From: CAVQBP01 sp963710745
GTDB lineage: Bacteria > Bacteroidota > Ignavibacteria > Ignavibacteriales > Ignavibacteriaceae
Length of the DNA stretch: 64,000 bases
NCBI GenBank assembly: GCA_963710745.1
Contig: CAVQBP010000029.1
Location: 186,001 to 250,000, forward strand
Direction: 5' to 3'
Position 1 is the first letter of the stretch. Each line of letters opens with the position of its first letter. Of this stretch, positions 1-10,556 are shown piece after piece. The notes under the pieces were generated by a model. It did not search any database. It was not told the origin of the DNA and saw only the letters and a list, made by a program, of their open reading frames with translations. A program made the position numbers and the translations under genes.

Positions 1-95
1 TTTATTGAGAAATAAATAGATTAAATATCCAGGGCAGGAATCATTAAAATAAAAAATTCTTTTGCTCAAATTATAATAACAAGGATAACCTGATA

Positions 96-1683
96 ATGAA
101 AAAACAATTTAATAGTGTAATGATAATTTTAATCATTATTTCCGGTTTGTGTTTTCACAAAACATCTGCTCAATCCATTACAAATGTTAGGATGATTAAT
201 CTTGATTTCAATCAAGTAAAAGGTCCCTATAATACAATGTTCAAGGAATGCGTTGGTGCAGGCAGAGCCAATGAGGGGCTGCGGGCAGATTGGCAGCAGC
301 AATTGGCTTACGTCAGGAAAGAATGCGGCTTCAAATATATCCGCATGCATGGGCTCTTAACTGATGATATGGGTGTTTACAGGGAAGATAAAAATGGAAA
401 CCCGGAATATAATTTTCAGTATATAGACAAGTTATATGACTTTATTATTCAGCATCGGGATGAAACCTTTTGTTGAATTAGGATTTATGCCGGAAGCACT
501 TGGCAAGCGGTAAACAAACTATTTTCTGGTGGAGAGGAAATGTAACTCCGCCTAAAGATTATAAAAAGTGGGGAGAGCTGATCCGTAATCTGACTCTTCA
601 TTTTTCTCAGCGATACGGTGCAGACGAAGTAAAGACATGGTATTTTGAAGTTTGGAATGAACCGAACTTAAGCGGCTTCTGGACCGGCACACAGGATGGA
701 CTATTTTAAATTATATCGTTATTCCGTCAATGCCAGTAAAAAGTGTCAATAAAGATTATAGGGTTGGCGGACCTGCTACAGCTGGTGCGGCGTGGGAAGT
801 TGATATGATTGACTTTTGCAGGAAGAATAATCTTCCGTTGGATTTTATTAGTACTCATGCATACGGTGTTAAACAAGGGTATCTTGATGAGTACGGAAAT
901 TCAGGAACTGTTCTTGACAGCAATCCGATGAGTTTAAGCATTGATGTCTTGAATTCCCGTGAAGAAATTGCCGGTTCATCAATGCCGGATTTAGAGCTTC
1001 ATTACACTGAATGGAGCTCTTCATACACTCCTGCCGACCCGCTGCATGATAGTTATCATGAAGCTGCATATATTTTGGAAAAACTTAAACGGACAGGAAA
1101 TGCAGCTAATTCAATGTCTTACTGGGTATTCACAGATATTTTTGAAGAACCAGGACCGCGCTTTACACCATTTCACGGGGGTTTTGGCTTATTAAATTAC
1201 CAATCTATCGACAAACCCGCTTTCTATGCTTACCAATTCATGAATAAACTTGGTAATACAGAATTGATAAATAAAGATTCTTCATCATGGGGATGCAAGG
1301 ATGAAAACGGAAATATTCAGGTTTTACTTTGGGATTTTACTTATACACTTCCTGATTCTGTTAATAATCAGGATTATTACATCCGCAATCTTCCGTCAAA
1401 ATTAAAAGGAAAAGTAAAAATAAATATTTCAGAAATTCCTTCCGGCATGTACAATCTTGAAGTTTATCAGGTTGGTTATCGGGTAAACGATCCTTATACA
1501 ACTTATTTTGACATGGGGAGACCTAATCAACTAACAAGAGAGCAGGTCCAGGAAATAAAAAAATTAAATAATGGTTCTCCAATTTATACTGAAAGGATTG
1601 AAGTAAAAAACGGAACACCTTTTCAAAAAGAACTGACAATTCGGGAGAACGATGTATTCTTAATAACTTTGCATAAGCTGTAG
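96..1683 (+). pseudogene. GH39 beta-xylosidase-like, broken by about four frameshifts
   Basis: Clan GH-A enzyme resembling GH39 beta-xylosidase, which would release xylose from xylo-oligosaccharides outside the cytoplasm. It opens with a signal peptide (MKKQFNSVMIIL...KTSAQ). The acid/base Glu sits in FEVWNEPNLSGFW (codon near 659) and the nucleophile Glu in LHYTEWSSSYTP (codon near 1009), both well-conserved GH39 motifs. Reading must change frame near 455, 497, 693 and 733 to keep homology (GMKPFVELGFMPEAL, then ASGKQTIFWW, then DYFKLYRYSVNA, then VKSVNKDYRVGG). The total span of about 529 codons is normal for the family, so nothing large is missing. This is either a pseudogene or a victim of indel errors; the adjacent 1749 gene reads cleanly. 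Family call is good, functional status unknown. Confidence 0.8.
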
Positions 1684-1748
1684 TATTCAAATAGATAAAA
1701 TTACTGGCTTGGAATTTTTTTAAGGTTCAACTCATGGGTGAGAAATTA

Positions 1749-3689
1749 ATGAAAAGAAAAATTTGTACTATTTTTTTGGTAATAATACTTTTAATAAGTT
1801 CAAACATTTACGGGCAAAATGAAAAGAATTGTTTCCTGGAGGATTTTAAATCAAAAACAGCAGAGATCCCCCAATCTGTGAATGCAGAACAACCCGATAA
1901 TCCGGCAACGGCAACTGTAACAATAAATGGAGACACTCTCGGGAAAATCTCTAAATATGTATTTGGGCATGCCATCGCAGCCTGGGCAGGAGCTCATGAT
2001 AATCCTTTATTCGTAATGGGGGTTAAGCTTCTGGAGCCAACCCTCATTCGATTTCCCGGCGGAAGCTGGTCAAATGGATATTTTTGGAATGGCGTGCCAG
2101 ACGATGTTCCGGATTCAATTTATGACGGTACCACATATAATTCTTCAACCGGAACTGCAAAAAAAGGCAAATTTTACGGGCAGTCAGGAACAAGCGGAGA
2201 CATAACTACCCCTGAACAGTATTATGCACTTCGTGAGAAGGTTAACAATACCCAGGGATTAATTACAGTTAACTATGCATATGCACGTTATGGAACTAGT
2301 AATGATCCTGTAGCAAAAGCCGCACATCTCGCTGCAGACTGGGTGCGTTATGATAATGGACGAACTAAGTTCTGGGAAATTGGCAATGAGAATGCCGGTC
2401 CCTGGGAATACGGGTGGATGATTGATACAGCTCTAAATAAAGACGGACAACCACAGATAATTAACGGGGAACTTTACGGAAAGCATTTTAAGGTATTTGC
2501 AGATTCAATGAGGGCAGCTGCCGAAGAAATTGGAGCTGTAATTTATATCGGCGGTTTAGTTGATGTTTATGGCGAAACCAGCTGGAATTTTGTTGATAAA
2601 ACGTGGAACCAGGGTTTTTTTAAAGAAGTTGGCGACAAAGCGGACTTTTATGTTATACATTCTTATTTCGGTTTTACATATACACCAAAATATCTTTTAA
2701 ATGTTGCTGTAACTGAACCTAAAAAGGAATTAGATGATGTAATGCAAAGTATCAGGAAGTATAATGGATATCCAAAACCAATTGCATTAGGTGAATACAA
2801 TATGGGCCTGGGTGCAACTGATGAACAGGCAACATCGTATATTAATGGCATGCAGGCAGTTATTCTGATCAGTGAATTAATTAAAAATAATTACGGACTT
2901 GGAGCAAGGTGGCTGCTCCTTTCCTGGACAACTCAAATGTTTTATAACGGTCCGGAAACACAGTATCTATACCATGCCCGCCCGGAATTTTATTATTTAT
3001 ACTATCTGCAGAAATTTTATGGGGATCATGCTGTTTCTGCTTCTTCATCAAACAGCAATATAATTTGTTATGCTTCAAAATATTCTTCCGGCGAAACCGG
3101 AGCGGTACTTGTTAATAAAGATACGGTGGAGCATATTATCACCATAAATACAGGTTCAATTGGCGTCGGTGCAAAATACTACATTTATTCTTTTACGGGA
3201 GGAACAGAAAATGGTGATTTTTCGCAATATGTTTATATTAATGGATATGGACCAGATGAAAATCAGTGGGGGCCCTATAATGAATTGTCTGATATCCCGG
3301 CTGATGCCTATCCTATAAATGGTGAAATTAAATTTAAGTCACCCGGAAGATCAGTCCAGATGATTATGATCGAAGGGGGGAACAATTACGTCTCAGTAAA
3401 TAATGAAGCATCTTCCCGGATAGTCCGTTCATTTAAGTTATATCAAAATTACCCAAACCCATTTAATCCATCGACACTCATCAGCTATCAGTTGCAGTCA
3501 GGTGTTTTTGTAACATTAAAGGTATATGATATTCTGGGAAGAGAAGTAAAAACATTGGTTTATAAATATCAGAATGCCGGAAGTTATTCTGTACAATTTG
3601 ATGCTTCAAATCTGCCGAGCGGAGCATATTTCTACAGAATTGATGCCGGGAAATATCATGATATCAAGAAACTTTTGTTTTTGAAATAA
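1749..3689 (+). CDS. Clan GH-A glycoside hydrolase (GH51/GH39-like) with T9SS tail
   Basis: Secreted retaining glycosidase of the TIM-barrel clan GH-A. ATG 1749 is chosen over ATG 1734 because GGTGAG lies just upstream and the protein then begins with a clean signal peptide (MKRKICTIFLVIILLISSNIYGQ). The barrel shows RFPGGSWSNGYFW, a candidate acid/base in WEIGNENAGPWEYGW (about residue 213) and a candidate nucleophile in IALGEYNMG (about residue 349). A C-terminal beta-sandwich follows, then a T9SS type-A domain (YQNYPNPFNPSTLISY to KKLLFLK) over the last 80 residues or so. The NEN signature and the two tyrosine-rich strands do not match textbook GH51 or GH39, so the family is unsettled. An arabinofuranosidase or xylan-directed role is inferred only from its neighbours. 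Confidence 0.7.
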   Translation: MKRKICTIFLVIILLISSNIYGQNEKNCFLEDFKSKTAEIPQSVNAEQPDNPATATVTINGDTLGKISKYVFGHAIAAWAGAHDNPLFVMGVKLLEPTLIRFPGGSWSNGYFWNGVPDDVPDSIYDGTTYNSSTGTAKKGKFYGQSGTSGDITTPEQYYALREKVNNTQGLITVNYAYARYGTSNDPVAKAAHLAADWVRYDNGRTKFWEIGNENAGPWEYGWMIDTALNKDGQPQIINGELYGKHFKVFADSMRAAAEEIGAVIYIGGLVDVYGETSWNFVDKTWNQGFFKEVGDKADFYVIHSYFGFTYTPKYLLNVAVTEPKKELDDVMQSIRKYNGYPKPIALGEYNMGLGATDEQATSYINGMQAVILISELIKNNYGLGARWLLLSWTTQMFYNGPETQYLYHARPEFYYLYYLQKFYGDHAVSASSSNSNIICYASKYSSGETGAVLVNKDTVEHIITINTGSIGVGAKYYIYSFTGGTENGDFSQYVYINGYGPDENQWGPYNELSDIPADAYPINGEIKFKSPGRSVQMIMIEGGNNYVSVNNEASSRIVRSFKLYQNYPNPFNPSTLISYQLQSGVFVTLKVYDILGREVKTLVYKYQNAGSYSVQFDASNLPSGAYFYRIDAGKYHDIKKLLFLK

Positions 3690-3788
3690 AAGAAGGAGGA
3701 CTATAAAAAAAATTTAAGGCTGTGATAATAATTAACAAAACCTTGATAATATTATTTAAATATTAATAAAATTAGAAAATATTTCACA

Positions 3789-5201
3789 ATGGTATTTAAA
3801 GATTCCAGAATTCAAAAACTTATAATCTGTGCTCTGATAATTATTTCAATAATATCAGCAGCTCCGGCTTATGCGGAAAACCCGATAATACAAACTAAAT
3901 TTACTGCCGATCCGGCACCGATGGTGTATAAAGATACGGTATTCCTTTATACCAGTCATGATGAAGATGATGCTACTGGATTTCATATGCTTAACTGGCT
4001 GCTTTATACTACAACAGATATGGTAAATTGGACTGACCATGGTATAATAGCCGGAGTTAAAGAACCTTACAGAACATTCAAATGGGCTGACGGTCATAGT
4101 GCCTGGGCTCCGCAGTGTATCGCCAGAAACGGCAGGTTTTATTTATATTGTCCGACGATTTATAAAAACAAGATGGCTATTGGTGTAGCTGTTTCAAATA
4201 GTCCTTATGGCCCGTTTGTCGATGAACTCGGGAAACCCCTCATCTATCGGTCCAACCCCGGCGATTATGATCCAACTGTATTTATTGATGACGATGGTCA
4301 GGCATATTTATATTGGGGAGGAAATGGTCCTTGTTATTACGTGAAGTTGAATGATGATATGATTTCTACTTCGGGTGATATTAAGGTTGCATCAATCGAC
4401 TTTACCGGAACTCCTCCTGAAGCATCTTACACAGAAGGACCGTGGTTATGGAAGAAGAATAACATTTACTACCTGGCGTGGGCGTCCCGTTGCTGCCCCG
4501 AAGGTATTGGTTATGCTATGAGTAACAGTCCGACCGGACCATGGAAATGTAAAGGAACCATCATGGACCCTGATGGGAGGTCTTCAGGGAATCACCCGGG
4601 AATAATTGATTATAAAGGGAACTCATATGTTTTTGGATTTAACTATGCTATTAATTTTTCACTGACAGATGTCCATCGGGAAAGACGTTCAGTTTGTGTT
4701 GAAAAAATGGAATACAATCCCGACGGCACAATTCATAAGGTACCCTGGTGGTCTGAAAACGGCGTGCCGCAGGTCGAAAATTTGAATCCCTACATTAGAA
4801 ATGAAGCGGAAACTATAGCATGGGAATCCGGGGTGAAAACTGAAAATAACGGCATTGGAAACGTTTTTGTTACCGATATTGATATCGGAGATTACATCAT
4901 GGTGAAAGGTGTTGACTTTGATGATGGCGGAGCTGCGACTTTTACGTGTAGTGTTGCAAGCACTTCTGACGGAAATAGTATAGAACTGCATCTCGATAGT
5001 TTAAATGGTAAATTGATTGGAACTGTTCCCGTTCCAAACACTTCTGGATGGCGAATTTGGAAAAGTGTTACAAAATCGGCGGCTGATGCAGTTGGGAAAC
5101 ATGATTTATACCTGGTATTCAGAGGTAGCTATACCGGGCATTTATTCAACTTCGATTATTGGCAGTTTGGCAAAGAAGCCGCTGGTGAACAACCTAAATA
5201 G
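3789..5201 (+). CDS. GH43 arabinofuranosidase/beta-xylosidase with CBM6
   Basis: Inverting five-bladed beta-propeller hydrolase, probably removing arabinose or xylose from (arabino)xylan. A signal peptide ends near AYAENP. The GH43 triad is visible: base Asp41 (FTADPAPMV), pKa-tuning Asp161 (DYDPTVFIDDDG) and acid Glu216 (YTEGPWLWKK). After about residue 335 a CBM6-type beta-sandwich begins (YIRNEAETIAWESGV...) and closes with HLFNFDYWQFGK. It has no T9SS tail, unlike the GH43 at 31135. The stop falls just after the CBM6, and out-of-frame downstream sequence (about 5205-5291) resembles a second CBM6 end, so the gene may once have been longer or duplicated. Exact subfamily not resolved. Confidence 0.85.
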   Translation: MVFKDSRIQKLIICALIIISIISAAPAYAENPIIQTKFTADPAPMVYKDTVFLYTSHDEDDATGFHMLNWLLYTTTDMVNWTDHGIIAGVKEPYRTFKWADGHSAWAPQCIARNGRFYLYCPTIYKNKMAIGVAVSNSPYGPFVDELGKPLIYRSNPGDYDPTVFIDDDGQAYLYWGGNGPCYYVKLNDDMISTSGDIKVASIDFTGTPPEASYTEGPWLWKKNNIYYLAWASRCCPEGIGYAMSNSPTGPWKCKGTIMDPDGRSSGNHPGIIDYKGNSYVFGFNYAINFSLTDVHRERRSVCVEKMEYNPDGTIHKVPWWSENGVPQVENLNPYIRNEAETIAWESGVKTENNGIGNVFVTDIDIGDYIMVKGVDFDDGGAATFTCSVASTSDGNSIELHLDSLNGKLIGTVPVPNTSGWRIWKSVTKSAADAVGKHDLYLVFRGSYTGHLFNFDYWQFGKEAAGEQPK

Positions 5202-5204
5202 AAA

Positions 5205-5291
5205 TAGACATACTGGCAACACTTCAATGACTGCAGGAGGATATGCTGATTTTGACTACTTCCGGGGAAGAAATAAAATTGAAGGACAGTA
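5205..5291 (+). pseudogene. CBM6-like C-terminal scrap
   Basis: Immediately after the GH43 stop, another frame encodes TSMTAGGYADFDYFRGRNKIEGQ and then a stop. GGYADFDYFR resembles the closing strand of a CBM6 or GH43 beta-sandwich (compare FNFDYWQF at the end of the preceding protein). It has no start of its own. I read it as the tail of a deleted gene; it is short, so confidence is low. Confidence 0.35.
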
Positions 5292-5304
5292 AAAACTGGT
5301 AAAC

Positions 5305-5553
5305 ATGCAAAAGACAATTTGCGAATCTGGAATTTCATCCGGCATTATTTTAATGGTGTTGATAGTCCTCAGTTTTAAAACAAATTTGCTGTATGCATAT
5401 CCCAAAATCCCGCTTCGGATTGAACTAGATAAGAATTGGAAGCTTATATCCTCCAAAGATATAAAAACAGATGGCTCTGCAATTTCTGCTTTTGCTTATA
5501 GATGGTTTGAAAGGATCAGGGGTTATAATAAAGACAATAAATTAAAGAGGTAA
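5305..5553 (+). pseudogene. N-terminal fragment of a secreted GH2-like enzyme
   Basis: An 82-codon frame with a hydrophobic secretion signal (GIILMVLIVLSFKTNLLYA) followed by IELDKNWKLISSKDIKTDGSAIS, which resembles the first strands of the sugar-binding domain of GH2 exo-beta-glucosaminidase/mannosidase-type proteins. Homology stops at about residue 60 and the last 20 residues (YRWFERIRGYNKDNKLKR) look unrelated or come from elsewhere in the lost gene. No ribosome-binding site is evident. Most likely the 5' remnant of a deleted GH2 gene, directly upstream of another GH2. A small secreted peptide cannot be excluded. Confidence 0.45.
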
Positions 5554-5558
5554 AATTA

Positions 5559-7989
5559 ATGATTCCAAAGTTTACCAAACGAATTCAAATAATTATTATA
5601 GTATTACTTTTCAGCATAAATTGTTTCCCGGGAACCTTTCAATCCGGGAAAACTGCTGAGCGTAAACAGCTCTTTGATTACAATTGGAAATTTGCTTTTG
5701 GAGATTATTCTGCTGCAAGTAAAATTGATTTTGATGATAATGGCTGGCGCAATCTTGATTTACCCCATGATTGGGGTATCGAAGGAAAAATTGATAAAGA
5801 AAATCCGACAGGTCAGGCAGGCGGTTACTTCCCCGCCGGGATAGGATGGTACAGAAAAAAATTTAATGTTCCGGCCTCATGGCAAGGTAAACACATTTCT
5901 ATTTATTTCGAAGGAGTTTATATGAACTCCGAAGTGTTTATCAACGGTAAGCCGCTCGGAATACATCCGTATGGTTATACATCATTTTATTATGATCTTA
6001 CTGCTTACCTGGATTACAATAAAGAAAATATTATTGCAGTTCGTGTGGATAATTCCCGGCAGATAAACAGCAGATGGTACAGCGGTTCCGGTATTTACAG
6101 GCATGTATGGCTTTTTGTAACAGATCCTGTTCATTTCAGTCAATGGGGAACCGTGATTACAAATCCAGAGGTAAATGTATTGAATGCAGCTGTTCAAATA
6201 AGCTCCCGGATAAAAAATGAAACTTCAGTATCTCAGACTATCATTTTGTCATCACAAATTTTTGATAAAAAAAATCAGGCAGCTGGAAGCAATGAAGTAA
6301 AGATTGATCTTCCTGCGGATAGTGAAAAGGAAATTCTCCAGACAATAATTGTAAATAATCCTTTATTATGGTCACCGGAAACTCCCGATCTTTACAATGC
6401 ACAAATGAAAATAATACAGGGTGAATAAAATAGTCGACATCACAAAGAATACGTTTGGTATAAGATTTTTAAATTTCAGTTCTGAAGACGGATTTCAGCT
6501 AAACGGAAAAACGGTGAAGCTGGACGGTGGTTGTGCGCACCATGACAACGGCTGCCTGGGTGCCGCTGCATACGACCGCGCTGAAGTACGGAAAGTTGAA
6601 TTATTGAAATCGGCTGGTTTCAACGCTGTTCGAACATCGCATAACCCGCCGTCGGAAGCTTTTTTGAACGCCTGCGATAGTTTAGGATTGATGGTAATCG
6701 ATGAAGCTTTTGATTGCTGGAGAGAGAGTAAAAATCCTTATGATTATGCACAATTCTTTGACAACTGGTGGAAGAGGGATCTCGAATCAATGGTAAAGCG
6801 CGATCGGAATCATCCTTCAATCGTTATGTGGAGTACCGGGAATGAAATAATTGAAAGGAAAAAACCCGAAGCTGTTGAAACTGCGGGTATGCTTGCTGAT
6901 TATATACACAAATTAGATAAAACACGCCCGGTAACATCGGCAATGACAACTTGGGATAATGATTGGGACATTTTCGATCCGCTGATGGCAGCTCATGATG
7001 TATGCGGGTATAATTATCAGATGCAGAGAGCACCCTCCGATCATGAAAGGGTTCCTTCAAGGATAATTGTGCAAACTGAATCCTATCCTAAAGATGCATT
7101 CTATAATTGGAATATGGTACACAATCATAGCTACATTATTGGTGACTTTGTCTGGACTGCAATTGATTATTTAGGAGAATCCGGTATTGGACGTTATTAT
7201 TTCCCCGGCGAACCTGAAGGCGAGCATTGGCAGGGTGATTTCTATCCATGGCACGGAGCATACTGCGGAGATATTGACTTAACCGGTTGGAGAAAACCGA
7301 TTTCACATTATCGGAATATATTGTGGAATGATAATGAGAAACTTTATATGGCTGTTAAAGAACCCAATCCGGATAGCGGTGAAATAAAATTAACACAATG
7401 GGCTGTTTGGCCGACATGGGAAAGCTGGACCTGGCCGGGATACGAAGGGAAAGATATCCAGGTCGAAGTGTATTCGAAATATCCAACTATCCGGCTTTAT
7501 CTGAACAATAAGCTTGTTGGAGAAGTTCCAACAACTGAAGCTCAAGAATATAAAACAATATTTAAAATACCTTATATATCCGGCATATTAAAAGCTGTAG
7601 GTGTAAAAGACAACAAAGAAATTGAATCAACGATTTTAAAAACTGCCGGCAATCCTGCAAAGATTAAATTAATTGCTGATCATTCTGTGATTAAAGCGAA
7701 CGGACAGGACTTATCATTTGTTACGGCTGAAATAACCGATGAGTCCGGCATTATTCAACCTAATGCAGATAACCAGCTTCAGTTTTCTATAACCGGACCA
7801 GGGGTTATCGCAGGTCTGGATAACGCCAATTTAAAAGATTTGGAAAAATATGTTGGTAATACCCGTAAAGCCTGGCACGGCCGGGCAATGGTTGTAATCA
7901 AAAGCACTCACAAAGCCGGTGAAATAATGCTTAAAGTGAATTCACAGGGATTATCTGCTGCTGTTATTAATATTAAAACGGCAAAGTAA
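5559..7989 (+). CDS. GH2 beta-galactosidase-like enzyme (one frameshift)
   Basis: Secreted GH2 exo-glycosidase, most like bacterial beta-galactosidases with a DUF4982 and Ig-like C-terminus. Visible in order: signal peptide; sugar-binding jelly roll (LPHDWGIEG, GIGWYRKKF, SGSGIYRHVWL); Ig domain; TIM barrel with SHNPPSEAFL, acid/base Glu in MWSTGNEI (codon 6844) and nucleophile Glu in IVQTESYPKDAF (codon 7078); then two beta-sandwich domains. The frame changes once near 6420 within an acaGGGtg run (MKIIQG joins NKIVDITKNTFGIRF). The two halves otherwise join with nothing missing, so this is either a single-base assembly error or a very recent inactivation. The likely role is removal of terminal beta-galactose or arabinopyranose decorations. 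Substrate is inferred. Confidence 0.8.
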
Positions 7990-8040
7990 TTTTGGCTATA
8001 TAAAAGATTTTTCGTTAACATTTTAAATGACCTAAAAATC

Positions 8041-10512
8041 ATGACTAATAGTACTAAAAGTTTAACAACTATTTTCGGAATTACTTTTTTTCTTTTATTA
8101 CTTTTTCTTAACCTCGGAATAGCACAAAAAGAGCAGCACAGTGTATTAAATAAAAGAACAAAAGAGTGCTTTGATTTTAACTGGATGTTCCATAAAGGCA
8201 ACATAGCTATGAAGCCTGTAGTGCAAGCCGGCGGTCAGGGAGGTTTGACAGATGTTAATGTAAAAATTATAACAGCCAAGGATACAGTTATTGACTATGC
8301 AAATGTGAAAAGTGCTGCAGTATTTTATCCAAGGGATTGGAGTGAGGTAAACATTCCCCACGATTGGTGTGTGGAAGGTACTTTTGTACATAATGATTCA
8401 TTAGGCAACCAGCCGGCAGCAAACGGGTATTTACCTACAGGCATAGGCTTTTACAGGAAAGAATTTGAAATACCGGAATCCGATATGGGGAGAAAAATAA
8501 TTATTGAGTTCGATGGAATTTTTAGAAACAGTACAGTCTGGGTTAATGGTTTTCTGGTGGGTAATCACCTGAGTGGTTATACTCCTTCATTTTACGATTT
8601 GACGGATGTTTTGCGTTATGGGAATGAAGGCAAAAATGTAATACTTGTGAAAGTCGATGCCCGTGAATATGAAGGTTGGTGGTACGAAGGATGCGGAATT
8701 TACAGGCATGTTTGGCTTATTAAAACCAACAGACTTCATGTCGGACGATTCGGCACTTATGTTACAACACTTTCTGTTTCGGGTAAAAAGCTGTTGTTAG
8801 TATAAAAACCACCCTGAAAAATGAATATAATACATCTAAAAAAGCTACGCTTATTTCAAAGATTGTGAACAATAAAGGGCTTGTGCTGGATACAAAAACT
8901 TCTACACTATTAATTAAACCGTTTAGTCAAACAGAAATATCACAGGAAGGAGCAATTCAAAAACCATTACTTTGGTCGCCTGAAACTCCAAATCTTTATC
9001 AAAGTGCTGACTGAAGTTGCTGAAAATGGGAATGTTGTTGATACTTATAAAACTACTTTTGGCGTTAGGACAATTAAATTTACTAATCCACGGATTTTTT
9101 CTCAATGGAAAATTATATCCGGTGAAAGGAACTGCCAACCATCAGGATTTTGCAGGTGTAGGGGTTGCCCTTCCGGATAAAATAAATGAGTATAAATTAA
9201 AGCTGCTTAAAGAAATGGGATGTAATGGCTACCGTTGTGCCCATCATCCGCCCACACCGTGAATTACTTAGATATGTGTGACAGTCTTGGCATGCTTGTC
9301 CTGGATGAAAACCGTCATTTATCAGGTTCCGAAGATGGTTTAAAAGATTTAGCAGCTATGCTGTATAGGGATAGAAATCATCCCTCAATTTTTATGTGGT
9401 GCATGGAGAACGAGGAATGGATTCAAGGTACTGTAACAGGAACCAGAATACTTAAATCGATGGTTGAAACAACTCACAGAATTGACTCTACACGTCCTGT
9501 AACTGCAGCAATGAACCACGGCCGGAATGAAGGCGGCTATAGCGATGTACTTGATGTTGCGGGATATAATTACGGCGACAAAGGTTTGGCGTATGTGAAA
9601 GACCATGATAAATATCCTCAACGAATAATATTCTGTACCGAATCTACAAGTTTCGTTTCAACACGTGGAGAATATGAGAATAACCGGGAAAAAGGTTACG
9701 TCTCAAACATGAGCAAATGGCAACCTGATTGGGGTCCGTTCCCGGGTGAAGACTGGGCAGATATAGTCAGATATCCTTTCCTCGGCGGAACATTCGTCTG
9801 GACAGGATTTGATTACAGGGGAGAACCAACTCCCTATCGTTGGCCTTGCGTATCTTCTCAATTCGGAATTATGGATATATGCGGTTTTCCTAAAGACGGA
9901 TATTATGCTTATAAAGCGGCATGGACTAAGGAGCCCTTGGTACATATATTCCCTCACTGGAACTGGCCCGGGAAAGAAGGTAAACCTATTAAAGCTGATT
10001 GCTATACAAATTGTGAAGAAGTTGAGCTGTTTTTAAATGGCAGAAGTGCCGGAAAAAAGAAAGCTGTTCCTTTCGAAAAACTCGAATGGGATCTTCTTTA
10101 TCAGCCCGGGAAACTTGAAGCAGTTGGATATAAGAATGGAAAAATTGCTGCTAAAGATATTGTAGAAACTACATCGGCCTCTTCGCAGATAGAACTAACA
10201 AGCGATTGCAATTCTATTAAAGCTGACGGCTGCGATGTAGCTGTAATTAAAGCTGCAATAAAAGACTCAGAAGGACTTGTTGTTCCAACTGCCGATAATC
10301 TTGTGAAGTTTTCAATTGAAGGACCCGGAAAAATAATTGGAACAGGTAATGGAAACCCAAGCAGTCACGAACCTGATAAAGCCAGCCGACGGATGGCATT
10401 CAACGGATATTGCCTGGTTCTTGTTCAGTCTGATAAACAAACAGGTGAAATTCGATTAAAAGCTTCTTCCGAAAAGCTAAAAAGTAATGAAGTTGTTATC
10501 ATTGTTAAGTAA
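8041..10512 (+). pseudogene. Second GH2 beta-galactosidase-like enzyme, at least four frameshifts
   Basis: Paralogue of the preceding GH2, with a signal peptide (ITFFLLLLFLNLGIAQ) and the same jelly roll (IPHDWCVEG, GIGFYRKEF, YEGCGIYRHVWL). Barrel motifs GTANHQDFAG, DRNHPSIFMWCMENEEW (acid/base codon near 9412) and IIFCTESTSF (nucleophile codon near 9640) are all present. Frame switches are needed near 8793, 9010, 9092 (a run of six T) and 9250 to keep homology; in between, the third frame reads sensibly (for example KTTLKNEYNTSKKATLISK). All domains are present and the length is normal, so the damage is small indels only. The C-terminal half (9235-10512) stays open. Probable recent pseudogene or error-prone assembly. 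Confidence 0.75.
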
Positions 10513-10556
10513 ATCTATTAATTTCAATATGAATAAATTCATAAGCGAGATATATT

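Noticed and set aside
6415..6430. Programmed frameshifting in the first GH2 gene
   Set aside because: There is a GGG run but no slippery heptamer with downstream pseudoknot that I can see, and GH2 enzymes are not known to use it. A one-base indel is simpler.
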